A stretch of DNA of 64,000 nt from the NCBI RefSeq assembly GCF_030812785.1, contig NZ_JAUSTJ010000003.1:124001-188000 (forward strand). Reading direction: 5' to 3'. The notes under the pieces were generated by a model that ran no database searches, had not been told where the DNA came from, and saw only the letters and a program-made list of their open reading frames with translations. Shown piece after piece: positions 10,235 through 18,449 of this stretch. How positions within the stretch are numbered: position 1 is the stretch's first letter; the number at the start of each line of letters is the position of its first letter. Position numbers and translations under genes: made by a program. This stretch comes from Sphingomonas kyeonggiensis (lineage in GTDB: Bacteria > Pseudomonadota > Alphaproteobacteria > Sphingomonadales > Sphingomonadaceae).

Positions 10235-10618
10235 ATGAAGAAGATGCTTCTGGGCCTTGCGGCCATGGCCGTTGCCCTTCCCGCCCTGCCTGCCACTGCG
10301 AGCGCGCAGGATTATTATGGCGGATATCGCGACCATGGCCGCTATGCCCGCGACTATCGCGACCGCGGCTATGACCGGGGTTACAACGACCGCGGCTATT
10401 ATAACGGCCCGACCTGGCGCGGGCGTGACGGCCGCCGCTATTGCCGCCGTTCGGACGGCACGACCGGCCTGCTGCTCGGCGGCGTCGCCGGTGCCCTGGT
10501 CGGCCGCAGCATCGACCGCTACGGCGACCGCACCCCCGGCACCCTGCTCGGTGCGCTCGGCGGCGCGCTGGTCGGCCAGGCGATCGACAAGGACAATGGC
10601 GGTCGTCGCTGCCGCTAA
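10235..10618 (+). CDS. Exported glycine-zipper protein
   Basis: This 127-residue protein has a clear signal peptide (MKKMLLGLAAMAVALPALP..., cleavage expected after TASA). A Tyr/Arg/Asp/Gly-rich repeat region follows, with YRDHGRYARDYRDRGYDRGY around residues 30-50. The C-terminal half carries two Gly-rich hydrophobic stretches, LLLGGVAGALVG and TLLGALGGALVG, the glycine-zipper (2TM) pattern seen in small outer-membrane or periplasmic proteins. The start is supported by GAGG at a good distance upstream. Function is unknown. It stands alone and ends at a strong terminator. Confidence 0.82.
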   Translation: MKKMLLGLAAMAVALPALPATASAQDYYGGYRDHGRYARDYRDRGYDRGYNDRGYYNGPTWRGRDGRRYCRRSDGTTGLLLGGVAGALVGRSIDRYGDRTPGTLLGALGGALVGQAIDKDNGGRRCR

Positions 10619-10640
10619 ACCCTCGGTTCGAGGAGGCAAG

Positions 10641-10673
10641 GGGCCCGGTGGAAACGCCGGGCCCTTTCCTTTT
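10641..10673 (+). terminator. Rho-independent terminator
   Basis: A perfect 8-bp stem (gggcccgg 10641-10648, ccgggccc 10657-10664) with an 8-base loop is followed by tttcctttt. It serves the glycine-zipper gene and lies just before the converging minus-strand gene that ends at 10678. Confidence 0.85.
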
Positions 10674-10677
10674 GCGC

Positions 10678-10986
10678 TCAGGCCGGCAGGCCGTAGCCGT
10701 CGATCCGCTCGACCGCGAGCCGGGTGATTTCGGGCGGGGCGGTGATGCGCGCGGGCAGGTCCTGCTCGAACGCCTTGAACGCGGGCAGGCCGGTCACGGC
10801 TTCGCTGCTGTCCTCGGCGGTGTTGAGGAAGACATGGATGAATTCGTCGCCCTGACGGAACAGGCCATAGGCGATGTGTTCGGGGCTGGTGGCATGGACC
10901 TCACCGAACGCCGCTTTGGCCAGGCGGACATTCTCCTCGGCGGCCTCGGGCTTCACGGTGTAGCGGACCATCGTCAATCGGGGCAT
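10678..10986 (-). CDS. Antibiotic biosynthesis monooxygenase-like small protein
   Basis: This 102-residue protein looks like a dimeric alpha-beta barrel of the ABM/EthD-like group: MPRLTMVRYTVKPE at the start, a helix, then GDEFIHVFLN. The fold is used by small monooxygenases and by many proteins of unknown role. The start at 10986 is preceded by GGAAGGAG at ideal spacing, so the longer upstream frame is rejected. It is divergent from the sigma factor gene at 11101, with 114 bases between them, and may be part of its output. That is inference. Confidence 0.65.
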   Translation of the reverse strand: MPRLTMVRYTVKPEAAEENVRLAKAAFGEVHATSPEHIAYGLFRQGDEFIHVFLNTAEDSSEAVTGLPAFKAFEQDLPARITAPPEITRLAVERIDGYGLPA

Positions 10987-11100
10987 CTGCTTTCTCCTTC
11001 CGCCAGCCATGACGGTGCGGAGGGCGAAAAGGATTCGGCGTCCGCGAATCTTTTTCGAGCGCCGCATCGTCTATCGTGCGGATCACGATAGGAGAGGCCG

Positions 11101-11919
11101 ATGACCCCCGAGACCCTGGCCGCGCTGCGCCCCGCGCTGCACCGCTATTGCGCGCGGATGATGGGATCCGCCTTTGACGGCGAGGACGTCGTGCAGGAGG
11201 CGCTGGCCAAGGCGAGCGCGGCGCTGGCGGGCGGGGCGGTCATCAAGGAGCCCCAGCGCTGGGCGTTCCGCATCGCCCACAACGCCGCGCTCGACGCGAT
11301 CCGCAAGCGGCGGCGCGAGGCCCATGCCGAGTTGGACGCGGAGGCGCCGGGCGGTGCCCCGGCGGACAGCCGCGCGGCGGCGACGGCGGCGCTTTCGACC
11401 TTCCTCGCGCTGCCGCCCGGGCCGCGTGCCGCGGTGGTGCTCGCCGATGTGCTCGGCCATTCGGGCGAGGAAGTCGCCGCGATCCTCGACACGACACTGG
11501 CGGCGGTCAAGGCGGCGCTGCATCGCGGCCGGGCAAGGCTGCGCGAGATCGCCGAGGCGCCGGTGCGGCTCGATCCCGCCGAGCGGGCGCGGCTGGAGGA
11601 CTATGCGGCGCGGTTCAACGCGCATGACTGGGATGCGCTGCGCGGGCTGCTGGCGGAGGATGTCCAGCTCGACCTGGTCGCGCGGACCCGGCTGGCCGGC
11701 GCGGAGAGCGTCGGGGTCTATTTCACCCGCTACCGCGAAAATCCGGTGTGGCGGATGGAAGTGGCGCTGGCCGAGGGGCAGCCGGTGCTGGTCGCATATC
11801 CGCGGGACGGCGGCGCGCCGGCGTTCGTCGTGCTGCTCGAATGGCGCGAAGGGAAGATCGCGGGAATCCGCGACTTCCACTTCGCGACCTATGTGATGGA
11901 CGGGCTGGTGCTGGGCTGA
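11101..11919 (+). CDS. ECF-type RNA polymerase sigma factor with C-terminal SnoaL-like domain
   Basis: This 272-residue protein has the sigma-2 and sigma-4 regions of an extracytoplasmic-function sigma factor in its first ~165 residues. The region-2 motif is FDGEDVVQEALAKA (about 21-35) and the region-4 helix-turn-helix is around SGEEVAAILDTTLAAVKAALHRGRARL. A further ~100 residues of SnoaL/NTF2-like fold follow, including YAARFNAHDWDALRGLLAEDVQ. Such fused sigma factors are known to use the C-terminal domain in place of a separate anti-sigma partner. An ATAGGAGAGG Shine-Dalgarno sequence precedes the ATG. It is divergent from the ABM-like gene. No anti-sigma gene is nearby, consistent with self-contained regulation. 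Confidence 0.85.
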   Translation: MTPETLAALRPALHRYCARMMGSAFDGEDVVQEALAKASAALAGGAVIKEPQRWAFRIAHNAALDAIRKRRREAHAELDAEAPGGAPADSRAAATAALSTFLALPPGPRAAVVLADVLGHSGEEVAAILDTTLAAVKAALHRGRARLREIAEAPVRLDPAERARLEDYAARFNAHDWDALRGLLAEDVQLDLVARTRLAGAESVGVYFTRYRENPVWRMEVALAEGQPVLVAYPRDGGAPAFVVLLEWREGKIAGIRDFHFATYVMDGLVLG

Positions 11920-11950
11920 GGCGGAAGCCGGGGCTCCCGCCTCGATCCCC

Positions 11951-12340
11951 TCAGGCGAAGGCGCGGCGGAACAGCGACAGGCCGTGGAATTCCAGCGCGG
12001 CGAGTCCGGCCACCGCCATCGCCTGGACGGTGAGGAAAGCGATGCCGAGCGGGTTGGGTGCGAGTAGCGCGATCACCGCGAAGCTCGCCGCGGTCCAGCC
12101 GAGGTTGAGCCAGGCGACGGCGCGGACCGGCCATTCGAGCCGATCGGTGTGGCGCGCGGCCCAGAGCATGAATGCCGCCGAGGGGAAGAGCAGCAGGCCC
12201 GCCTCGAACAGCAGGGCGGCCGGCAGGCCGAGCAGGCCGGCGAGCGGTCCCGCGGCGGCGGCGAGCAGCGCGCCCATCGCCAGGCAGGTAGCGGCGTCGA
12301 CGGTCAGCACGGTGCGGAGGAACTGGATCGGGTTGGTCAT
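11951..12340 (-). CDS. Small four-helix membrane protein
   Basis: This 129-residue protein has four hydrophobic helices (residues about 10-45, 45-62, 70-100 and 100-118) and no catalytic motif. The start at 12340 (MTNPIQFLRT) is placed by a GGGAG Shine-Dalgarno sequence 7 bases upstream, and the longer frame upstream is rejected. It is divergently transcribed from the helix-turn-helix regulator at 12465, with 124 bases between them. That arrangement often means the regulator controls the membrane gene. Function is unknown. Confidence 0.75.
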   Translation of the reverse strand: MTNPIQFLRTVLTVDAATCLAMGALLAAAAGPLAGLLGLPAALLFEAGLLLFPSAAFMLWAARHTDRLEWPVRAVAWLNLGWTAASFAVIALLAPNPLGIAFLTVQAMAVAGLAALEFHGLSLFRRAFA

Positions 12341-12464
12341 GATGCATCTCCCTTGCTGGTTGATGGCCCAAGGCTGACGCGATCGATGCGCCGGGTCGAT
12401 TACGCGCGAGGTAATGGAAACGCGCGGGCGATCGGGGCAGGGTCGGGGCGAAGGAGATTTGCCC

Positions 12465-13247
12465 GTGCAGCCAGCCGTCCGCCCGCTCGGCGACCAGATC
12501 AAGGAATGGCGCCGGCGACGCCGGCTGAGCCAGATGGACCTCGCGCTGGATGCCGAGATCTCGACCCGGCACCTGAGCTTCATCGAGACCGGGCGGACCC
12601 GGCCGAGCCGCGAGATGGTGCTGAAGCTGTCCGACCAGCTCGAGCTGCCGCTGCGCGAGCGCAACGCGCTGCTGCTCGCAGCCGGGTTCGCGCCGCTCTA
12701 TGCCGAGCGGGCGCTCGACGACCCGGCGCTGGCGGCGGCGCGGCGGGCGATCGACCTGGTGCTGAAGGGGCACGAGCCCTGGCCGGCGCTGGCGATCGAC
12801 CGGCACTGGCATTTGGTCGCGGCCAATGCGGCGGTGGCGCCGTTGCTGGCGGGCTGCGCACCGCATCTGCTCGAAGGGCCGGTCAATGTGCTGCGGCTGA
12901 GCCTGCATCCCGAGGGGCTGGCGCCGCGCATCCGCAACCTGGCCGAGTGGCGGGCGCACCTGCTCGACCGGCTGCGGCGCCAGGCGCTGACGACGGGCGA
13001 TGAAGGGCTGGACGCGCTGGCCGCCGAGCTGGCGGCTTATCCCTTTCCGGACGGTGCGGGGCATGCCGAGGATTTCGGCGGGGTGGCGATCCCGCTGCGG
13101 CTGGCGACGCCGCTTGGCGAGCTCAGCTTCATCAGCACCACCACCGTGTTCGGTACCCCGCTCGACGTGACGCTCGACGAGCTGGCGATCGAGGCCTTCT
13201 ACCCGGCCGATGCGATCACCGCCGAGCGGCTGCGGGCGCTGGGGTAG
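12465..13247 (+). CDS. XRE-family transcriptional regulator with MmyB-like ligand domain
   Basis: This 260-residue regulator has an N-terminal helix-turn-helix (LGDQIKEWRRRRRLSQMDLA..., about residues 7-60). The large C-terminal domain (from about residue 85) resembles the MmyB-like sensor of this bacterial group, including the typical ANAAVAPLL and SFISTTTVFGTPLDVTLDELAIE blocks. The GTG at 12465 is chosen because AAGGAG lies 8 bases upstream. An ATG 51 bases earlier lacks such a site. The close divergent membrane-protein gene is the likely target. The ligand is unknown. Confidence 0.85.
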   Translation: MQPAVRPLGDQIKEWRRRRRLSQMDLALDAEISTRHLSFIETGRTRPSREMVLKLSDQLELPLRERNALLLAAGFAPLYAERALDDPALAAARRAIDLVLKGHEPWPALAIDRHWHLVAANAAVAPLLAGCAPHLLEGPVNVLRLSLHPEGLAPRIRNLAEWRAHLLDRLRRQALTTGDEGLDALAAELAAYPFPDGAGHAEDFGGVAIPLRLATPLGELSFISTTTVFGTPLDVTLDELAIEAFYPADAITAERLRALG

Positions 13248-13266
13248 CGCCCGCAACACTTGGGGA

Positions 13267-13842
13267 TCAGGCGGCGCGGGCGGCCTTGAGCGCGTTGCCC
13301 CACCAGGCGATCTCGTCGAACAGGGTGGTGCGCGACGCGGCGAGATAGGGATAGTCGTCGAGCGTCTTGCCCTGCTGGAGGATGCCGAGGAACGGCTCCA
13401 TGCCGATATTCACCTCGGCCTTGATCGGCGCCATGTGGAGCTCGATCGCGACGCCGCGCAGCTGTTCGATCGCGCGGGCACCGCCGACGCCGCCATAGCC
13501 GACGAACGCCACGGGCTTGCGGCGCCATTCGAAGGTGGCCGAATCGAGCGCGTTCTTCAGCACCGCGGTGGGGCCGTGATTATACTCGGCGGCGGTGATG
13601 ATGAAGCCGTCATATTTGCCGATCTTCTGGCGCCATTCCTCGGCCAGCGGATTGGAATAGACGCCCTGGGTCCAGGCCGGGGCGACCGGCTCTTCGAACA
13701 AGGGCAGGTTCTGGTCGCGCAGGTCGAGGATATCGAGCGCGAAATCGGTTCGCTCGGCGGCGCCGGCGGCGATCCACTGGGCAGGCACGTCCGCGAAACG
13801 CTGGGGACGCGTGCTGCCGATGATGAGTGCGAGGTTGAGCAT
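13267..13842 (-). CDS. NADPH-dependent FMN reductase
   Basis: This 191-residue flavodoxin-like oxidoreductase belongs to the NADPH-dependent FMN reductase family (azoreductase/ArsH-like). The FMN phosphate loop is IIGSTRPQRF at residues 7-16. Isoalloxazine-contacting segments are TAEYNHGPTAVLKNALD (about 82-98) and GYGGVGGARAIEQL. Length is normal for the family. It is divergent from the HxlR regulator at 13896. HxlR regulators commonly control such reductases under electrophile or quinone stress, and a perfect dyad lies between the genes. Confidence 0.9.
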   Translation of the reverse strand: MLNLALIIGSTRPQRFADVPAQWIAAGAAERTDFALDILDLRDQNLPLFEEPVAPAWTQGVYSNPLAEEWRQKIGKYDGFIITAAEYNHGPTAVLKNALDSATFEWRRKPVAFVGYGGVGGARAIEQLRGVAIELHMAPIKAEVNIGMEPFLGILQQGKTLDDYPYLAASRTTLFDEIAWWGNALKAARAA

Positions 13843-13862
13843 GGAAATTTCGACCCTTTCCG

Positions 13863-13877
13863 GTTACGAATCGTAAC
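13863..13877. promoter_or_regulatory. Inverted repeat, candidate HxlR operator
   Basis: A perfect dyad, gttacga-a-tcgtaac (7-bp half sites, one central base), lies in the 53-base gap between the FMN reductase start and the HxlR gene. Symmetry, position and the neighbouring regulator family make an operator likely. It could repress both divergent genes. Confidence 0.6.
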
Positions 13878-13895
13878 AGGGGATCAAATGATGCG

Positions 13896-14297
13896 GTGGC
13901 CGCATCCCCACAAGGAGGCACATTTCTGGAACCCAGGCACACGCATGATAGCTGCATCCCGGTCCGCGCGATGCTCGCCAAGATCGGCGACAAGTGGAGC
14001 ATCCTGACGATCATGATGCTGAGCGACGGGACCAAAAGGTTCAGCGAGCTGCAGCGCGGGATCGACGGCATCTCGCAGCGGATGCTGACGCTCACCCTGC
14101 GCGGACTCGAGCGCGACGGGCTGGTGACGCGCGAGGTGTTCCCGACGATCCCGCCGCGCGTGGAATATACGCTGACGCCGCTCGGGCGCTCGCTGCAGGT
14201 GCCGGTGAAGGCGCTAGGCGAGTGGGTGGTGAAGAATCTGGCGGAGCTGGATGCGGCGCGGCGGCGGTTCGATGCGATGGGGGAGGGCAGCGATTAA
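13896..14297 (+). CDS. HxlR-type winged helix transcriptional regulator
   Basis: This regulator of up to 133 residues is of the HxlR family, which sense reactive electrophiles, often through a cysteine near the N-terminus. The core reads CIPVRAMLAKIGDKWS, then the winged helix with RFSELQRGIDGISQRMLTLTLR and the wing PRVEYTLTPLG. The cysteine before the IGDKW motif is the position used by redox-sensing members. The longest start is GTG at 13896, with no good Shine-Dalgarno sequence. An ideal AAGGAGG (13912-13918) is followed 7 bases later by an in-frame CTG at 13926, which may be the real start. It is divergent from the FMN reductase. Confidence 0.85.
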   Translation: MAASPQGGTFLEPRHTHDSCIPVRAMLAKIGDKWSILTIMMLSDGTKRFSELQRGIDGISQRMLTLTLRGLERDGLVTREVFPTIPPRVEYTLTPLGRSLQVPVKALGEWVVKNLAELDAARRRFDAMGEGSD

Positions 14298-14444
14298 ATT
14301 CCTCCCCGAGCTTGTCTCGGGGAGGGGGACCATTCGCGCAGCGAATGGTGGAGGGGCTAGCGGAGGAGCGGCGCCTAGCGCCGCACCCCTCCACCACGCC
14401 CTGCGGGCGCGGTCCCCCTCCCCCAGCAAGCTGGGGGAGGAATT
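14296..14444. repeat. Family B palindromic element, copy 1
   Basis: This ~149-bp element has imperfect inverted-repeat ends (aaattcctcccc... and ...gggggaggaattt). Each end is itself a hairpin (ctccccgagcttgtctcggggag; ccctcccccagcaagctgggggagg). Inner arms pair ggtggaggggc with cccctccaccac. It lies between the convergent HxlR and M15-like genes and ends 4 bases from the latter's stop, so it may also terminate both transcripts. Confidence 0.85.
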
Positions 14445-14448
14445 TGGC

Positions 14449-15255
14449 TTACCGCCCGTCGTCGCTCCAGTGCGGCGGGTCGCTGAGCAGCTTGATCAGC
14501 CCGTAGCCCGCGCCGAGCTTGTGGAGATCGGCGTTGGTCTCGCCCGAACGGGGCGCGCCGATCTCGCGGGTCTTGCCCTGCTTGTCCTTGATCTTGAGCG
14601 TGCCGGTCCAGGAGATCGTCATGTCGATCGCGCGGCCCTCGATATGGCGCGAAGTGAGCGAGGGCTCGTAGGCGATCTGGAAGAGGTTCACCATCTGCTG
14701 GGCGGCGGCCTTCGACTTGGCCAGGTCGCCATGGTCCCACTGGATGGCGAGGCCGGGCAGGGCGGGGACCTTGTTCGGGGCGACCGCGCCGTTCGCGACG
14801 CGCCAGCTGTAATGCATCAGATGCGCCCGGGTGGCGTTGCGGCGGGTGGAGGAGATGGCGACGCTGGCGCCGGCATCCTTCAGCAGCTTGAGGAAGGCGG
14901 TGACATTGTCGCGGAACGGCTGGACCAGGTCGGCGACCGCGGCGCTGTTGGGGTATCTCGCCTGGTTGGCGTTCCACCAGTCGGCGCCCGAGAGCGGCGG
15001 GCGGGCGCCCTGGCCGGCGGCGAGCGCGGTCCAGGTCTTGCCGGCGGGAGAGATCAGTCCGTCGGGCTTGGCGGCGGCGAGCACCTTCGCCTGGTAGCCG
15101 CTGATCGCGGCGATGGTCAGCGACCCGCATTCGCCGGTGGTGGGGAGCAGCTTCTGGCCGGTATAGCCGAGCCAGTCGTTGAGCAGATGCTGGACGACCA
15201 GCACGTCCGCCAGGTCGTTGACGCCGCCCTTGCCCACCGATGCACCGATCGCCAT
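14449..15255 (-). CDS. M15-like D-Ala-D-Ala peptidase with N-terminal peptidoglycan-binding-like domain
   Basis: This is a 268-residue protein. The first ~85 residues resemble a peptidoglycan-binding type repeat (DVLVVQHLLNDWLGYTGQ...). The C-terminal half carries the zinc site pattern of M15/VanY-type peptidases: SRHIEGRAIDM (H and D of the SxHxxGxAxD motif, about residues 205-215) and a final PPHWSDDG near residue 263 for the third ligand. A SSTRRNATRAHLMHY segment fits the family's first helix. No signal peptide is evident, so it may be an endolysin-like or effector-like enzyme rather than a resident carboxypeptidase. The ATG at 15255 follows GGGAG. Confidence 0.65.
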   Translation of the reverse strand: MAIGASVGKGGVNDLADVLVVQHLLNDWLGYTGQKLLPTTGECGSLTIAAISGYQAKVLAAAKPDGLISPAGKTWTALAAGQGARPPLSGADWWNANQARYPNSAAVADLVQPFRDNVTAFLKLLKDAGASVAISSTRRNATRAHLMHYSWRVANGAVAPNKVPALPGLAIQWDHGDLAKSKAAAQQMVNLFQIAYEPSLTSRHIEGRAIDMTISWTGTLKIKDKQGKTREIGAPRSGETNADLHKLGAGYGLIKLLSDPPHWSDDGR

Positions 15256-15302
15256 CCGCCCGTCTCCCTGTTCGAGTCGGGGATGGCGTATCCGGCGAAA
15301 TC

Positions 15303-17855
15303 CTACTTTGCCAGCAGGTCGGCGACGGCGCGGGAGATGCTGGCGAGGGTGTAGGGTTTCTGGGTGACCATCGCGTCGGCATGCTCGGGCGGAAGCTTGA
15401 GCTGCTCGCCATAGCCGGTGGCGAAGAGGAAGGGCACGCCGGCGGCGGCAAGGTCGGCGGCGAGCGGCAGGCTGGTCTCGGCGCCGAGATTGACGTCGAG
15501 CACCGCGGCCTCGAACGCCTCGCGGCCGATCTCGTCGCGTGCCTGGGCGAGGCTGCCGGCGGTGACGACGCGGCGCGCGCCGAGTCTGGTGAGGATGTCC
15601 TCTGCGTCCATCGCGATGATCAGGCTGTCCTCGACCAGCAGCACGACGCCCGAGAGCAGCTTCGCCTCGGGCGCGCCGGGGGCGGGCTCGGGCGCCGGGG
15701 CAGGGCGGGCGGCGCGGCGGGAATCGACTTCGATATGGCGCGCGGGCACGCAGAAATCGGCTTCGAGCCCGGTGAGCGGGTAGCGGACCTCGGCGCGGCC
15801 GCCCAGGTCATAGGGGATCGAGCGGGTGATGATCGTGGTGCCGAAGCCCTGGCGCTTGGGCGGCTGGACCGCGGGGCCACCCTGCTCGCGCCATTCGATC
15901 TGGAGGTCGCCCTCGCGGTCGAGCGACCAGCCGACCAGGACCGCGCCATTGTCCGACAGCGCGCCATATTTGGCCGAATTGGTCATCAGCTCGTGCAGCA
16001 CCAGCGCCAGCGTCGAGAAGGCCTGGGGGTGGAGCATCACCGCCGGGCCGTCGATCGCCACGCGATCGGCCTTGCCGCCGAGATAGGCCGCCGCCTCGGT
16101 CTCGATCAGGCGCGAGAGCGGTGCGGCGGACCAATTGTCCTGGGTAATCTGGTCGTGCGCGCGGGCGAGGCTCTCGATCCGGCCTTCGAGCAAATGGATG
16201 GTCTCGCGCGCATCGGCCTCGGGATCGAGCGACTGGCGGACCAGCCCGCGGATCAGGCTGAGGATGTTGCGGACGCGGTGGTTGAGCTCGGCGATCAGCA
16301 GCTCCTGCCGCTCGGAGAAGCGGCGGCGCTCCTCCTGGGCATCGTCGCTGAGGCGCAGCACGACTTCGATCAGCGAGGCGCGCAGCATCTCGGCGACGCG
16401 CAGCTCGACGTTCGAAAACAGTTCGGAGCGGCCACGGACTTCCTGCGACCACAGCTCGAAGCTCTTGCGGGGCGTCAGGCGCGGGCCGTTGGGGCCGAGC
16501 TGGGCAGGCTTGTGCGGATCGCCGGCCCATTTGACCGTGCGGATCCGCTCCTGGCGGAACAACAGGACATAGTCGCGCGGGCGGCGCGAGATCGGGATCG
16601 CCAGCATGCCCGCGGCGACATCGTCATATTCCGCGGCGGCGGGGAGGGTATCGGCGAGCCGGTCGGTCGCGAAGATCTTGCCGGCGGCCATGGCGTTGAG
16701 GCGGCGGGTGATCGTGGAGATCGCGTCGGGCGGCGGTGTCATGCCCGAATAGCCGACCTTGCCGTCGATCCAGATCGCGATGCCGTCGCACGGCACGGTC
16801 TCGCGCAGCATCGTGCCGAGCCATTCGGGATTGTCGAGCAGGCTGGCATCGCCGGCGACGGCGGCGAGGAGGCGGTCGCTGGAGAAGCGCGCGGCCATCT
16901 CGTACGCGGCCAGTTCCTTGCGCTCGCGGCTCTCGAGCTTGAGCGCGAACATCTGGCCGAACAGCTCGGCGATCGAGCGGCGCTCGAAACTGGGGCAGCG
17001 CGCCGAATAATGGTGGCAGGCGAACAGGCCCCAGAGCTGGCCCTCGACGATGATCGAGATCGACAGCGAGGCACCGACGCCCATGTTCTTGAGATATTCG
17101 ATATGGATCGGCGAAACCGAGCGCAGCACAGAGAGCGACAGGTCGATCGGCGCGCCGCTCTCGTCGAGCCGCGGGAGGACCGGCACCGGATCGGCGTTGA
17201 CGTCGGCGATAATCCGGAACGGCGTGCGGACATAGAGCTTGCGCGCCTGTTGCGGGATGTCGCTGGCCGGATAGCGCAGGTCGAGGAAGCTGCCGATGCC
17301 GGCGCGGGCGGCCTCGGCCACCACCACGCCCGAGCCGTCGCGATCGAAGCGATAGACCATGACGCGGTCGAAGCCGGTGAGCGCGCGGACCTGGCGGGCG
17401 CCTTCGCGGTAGAAGCTCGCGGCATCGTTGGTCTCGTCGAGCCGGGCCATCATCGCGCGGATTGCCGAGCCGACATCGGTGGTCGCCTCGTCGCGGCTCT
17501 CCTCGCCTTCCAGCACGATCGTGTCGCCGATCATGTGGAGCGCGAAATCGAAGCTGCGGCCGCTGGCGATCTTCAGCCCGAAGACGCGCTCGACCGCATC
17601 ATTGCCGCGCAGCATCGCCAGGCGGTTGCGCAGAGTGTGGACGGCATGATCGCCGAGCAGCACTACTGCGGAGGTGCCGAGCAAATCGTCGGCGGATTTC
17701 TCGAGATACTGCTCGGCATTGGCCGAGACGCGGCGGATCAGCCAGTCGACCGACAAGGCGAGCAGGAAGCCGAAGGGCTGGACGGCGCCCAACTCATGAA
17801 TCGGCTCGCGATCGCAATTGGTGAGATCGACCTCGAAGTTACCGTCCGTCGCCAA
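15303..17855 (-). CDS. bphP: Bacteriophytochrome hybrid histidine kinase
   Basis: This red/far-red photoreceptor kinase is 850 residues from the TTG at 17855. In order: an N-terminal PAS domain beginning DLTNCDREPIHELG, with the conserved bilin-attaching Cys at residue 14; a GAF domain with the PASDIPQQAR signature (about 195-204); a PHY domain; a HWE/HisKA2-type kinase with ELNHRVRNILSLIRG, phospho-His near 524; an ATPase domain; and a C-terminal receiver with LVEDSL, the acceptor Asp in LDVNLG (about 787) and Lys in QKPY (about 831). The start overlaps the bphO stop by 17 bases and has AAAGG 6 bases upstream. A longer frame to 17921 exists but adds residues unlike the family. The covalently bound chromophore should be biliverdin made by the adjacent BphO. 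Confidence 0.92.
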   Translation of the reverse strand: MATDGNFEVDLTNCDREPIHELGAVQPFGFLLALSVDWLIRRVSANAEQYLEKSADDLLGTSAVVLLGDHAVHTLRNRLAMLRGNDAVERVFGLKIASGRSFDFALHMIGDTIVLEGEESRDEATTDVGSAIRAMMARLDETNDAASFYREGARQVRALTGFDRVMVYRFDRDGSGVVVAEAARAGIGSFLDLRYPASDIPQQARKLYVRTPFRIIADVNADPVPVLPRLDESGAPIDLSLSVLRSVSPIHIEYLKNMGVGASLSISIIVEGQLWGLFACHHYSARCPSFERRSIAELFGQMFALKLESRERKELAAYEMAARFSSDRLLAAVAGDASLLDNPEWLGTMLRETVPCDGIAIWIDGKVGYSGMTPPPDAISTITRRLNAMAAGKIFATDRLADTLPAAAEYDDVAAGMLAIPISRRPRDYVLLFRQERIRTVKWAGDPHKPAQLGPNGPRLTPRKSFELWSQEVRGRSELFSNVELRVAEMLRASLIEVVLRLSDDAQEERRRFSERQELLIAELNHRVRNILSLIRGLVRQSLDPEADARETIHLLEGRIESLARAHDQITQDNWSAAPLSRLIETEAAAYLGGKADRVAIDGPAVMLHPQAFSTLALVLHELMTNSAKYGALSDNGAVLVGWSLDREGDLQIEWREQGGPAVQPPKRQGFGTTIITRSIPYDLGGRAEVRYPLTGLEADFCVPARHIEVDSRRAARPAPAPEPAPGAPEAKLLSGVVLLVEDSLIIAMDAEDILTRLGARRVVTAGSLAQARDEIGREAFEAAVLDVNLGAETSLPLAADLAAAGVPFLFATGYGEQLKLPPEHADAMVTQKPYTLASISRAVADLLAK

Positions 17856-18449
17856 TCCCGACCTTTCGCCAATCTGCCGCCGAACGTTCGAACGCCGCGA
17901 AAGTGGCAAGCGCCGCGGCAAGGCCCGTCTCCAGCGCAGCGGGGTCGCGCAGGAGACTGTCGATAACCGTCAGTAGTTGCTGCCACTTTTCGGCGCGCTG
18001 ATCTGCATCAAGATAGGCGCGGGGAAATCCGGCGGGGAGACGACGCGAGAGGAATTTGCCGCCGAGACGAGAGCCTTCGAGGACGTAGAGGGTGCCGGCG
18101 ATGGCTGCCGGGCTGTCGAAATTCCAGCCGTCATCCCCGCGAAAGCGGGGACCCATCTCCTCACCGTGCGGCGAGGAGGACAGTGCGGGAGATGGGCCCC
18201 CGCTTTCGCGGGGGTGACGTAAAAACGCCAAGTCTTCCCTCAGCAGCGCGCCGCGCTTGCGGCTCTCCCAATCCGCCACCACCCGCTCGCCCGGCAGCGC
18301 CGCTTCCAGCGGCCACACCACATCGGCATGGGCGGCGAGGAAGCGGGCATAGCTGTCCCGGTCGGTCAGGTCGAAATCGGCAAAGGCCGCGTCCACCCGG
18401 TCGTGCGCCTTGGCCGTGGCATCGCGCAGCGCCTTGTGGACGGGGTTCC

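Noticed and set aside
14296..14444. CRISPR-like repeat array
   Set aside because: The repeats are single palindromic elements with no equal-length direct repeats or spacers, and no cas genes are present.
15240..17966. 908-residue plus-strand open frame opposite bphP
   Set aside because: The phytochrome domains are complete on the other strand. The plus frame has the Gly/Ala/Arg/Asp pattern of a complement shadow.
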